Positions 63,984-64,000 of a stretch of DNA of 64,000 bases are shown here, piece by piece. A program made the translations under genes and the position numbers. The first letter of the stretch is position 1. Every line of letters starts with the position of its first letter. The stretch is from Lacticaseibacillus paracasei subsp. paracasei (lineage in GTDB: Bacteria; Bacillota; Bacilli; Lactobacillales; Lactobacillaceae): positions 1,612,001 to 1,676,000 of the forward strand of contig NZ_AP012541.1 of assembly GCF_000829035.1 (NCBI RefSeq). Direction: 5' to 3'. The notes beneath the pieces are model-generated. The model searched no databases and was not told the DNA's origin. It was given only the letters and a program-made list of their open reading frames with translations.

Positions 63984-64000
63984 TGATTACTCTTGCAAAC

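Noticed and set aside
1-64000. CRISPR arrays, insertion sequences, prophage or toxin-antitoxin modules
   Set aside because: No regularly spaced direct repeats, transposase or integrase reading frames, or recognisable toxin pairs were found on either strand. The repeated palindromes are not regularly spaced and encode nothing.

Overview
The window is ordinary low-GC Gram-positive core chromosome, almost certainly from the Lacticaseibacillus casei/paracasei/rhamnosus group. Supporting evidence: the gene orders are the Bacillota classics (rnc-smc-ftsY; yloU-fakA-recG-plsX-acpP; gmk-rpoZ-coaBC-priA-fmt-rsmB-stp-pknB-rsgA-rpe-thiN; nusB-folD-xseA-xseB-ispA-tlyA-argR-recN; rplU-prp-rpmA; liaFSR). 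PepX is 797 residues long, as reported for L. rhamnosus, and ribosome-binding sites are strong AGGAGG types. About 60 protein genes and one tRNA are visible, mostly on the minus strand. No phage, insertion sequence, CRISPR array or rRNA was found.

Layout. 1-4.4 kb: start of ftsY, smc and rnc. 4.5-10.4 kb: an oligopeptide ABC transporter operon oppDFBC-oppA whose binding-protein gene is broken by one extra base. 10.8-16.5 kb: acpP, plsX, recG, fakA and an Asp23-family gene (lipid synthesis and fatty-acid activation). 17 kb: rpmB on the plus strand. 17.6-30.5 kb: the long housekeeping run from a patatin-like gene and gmk to thiN, including the PASTA kinase and its phosphatase. 30.6 kb: a lone plus-strand gene of unknown function. 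31.2-39.1 kb: recN, argR, tlyA, isoprenoid and folate genes, nusB, efp. 39.4-41.6 kb: pepQ and the L21-Prp-L27 operon with its leader. 41.8-43.3 kb: small genes and tRNA-Arg. 43.4-47.7 kb: pepX facing glnRA. 48-50.1 kb: an ornithine decarboxylase-family gene. 50.2-55.2 kb: ynbB, miaA, a small DUF3042 gene, rhodanese-like, glucokinase, yqgQ and a rhomboid protease. 55.4-60.3 kb: PBP2b and a YfhO-type membrane protein. 60.5-63.9 kb: yneR, liaRSF and greA.

Regulation that can be read directly: a GlnR operator and promoter before glnR, an ARG box abutting the argR promoter, an L21 leader, and many promoters of the form TTGNNA-17-TANNNT with rho-independent terminators.

The most notable unexplained structure is a dispersed family of about 110-120 bp imperfect palindromes. 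They share conserved outer and middle arms (TTAGAAACCGG on one side, GGTTTCTG on the other), while the inner arms differ between copies and still pair. Good copies lie at 16.6, 17.3, 39.2 and 51.5 kb, with diverged or partial ones at 4.4, 10.8, 17.4 and 41.7 kb. A similar extended stem-loop was mentioned in a published study of L. rhamnosus pepX (recalled from memory), so the family is probably not wholly new, but its function is unknown. Other points of interest are two very small genes near 42 kb, one of which seems to lack a standard start codon, and a pepX/glnRA arrangement that differs from the L. rhamnosus operon.
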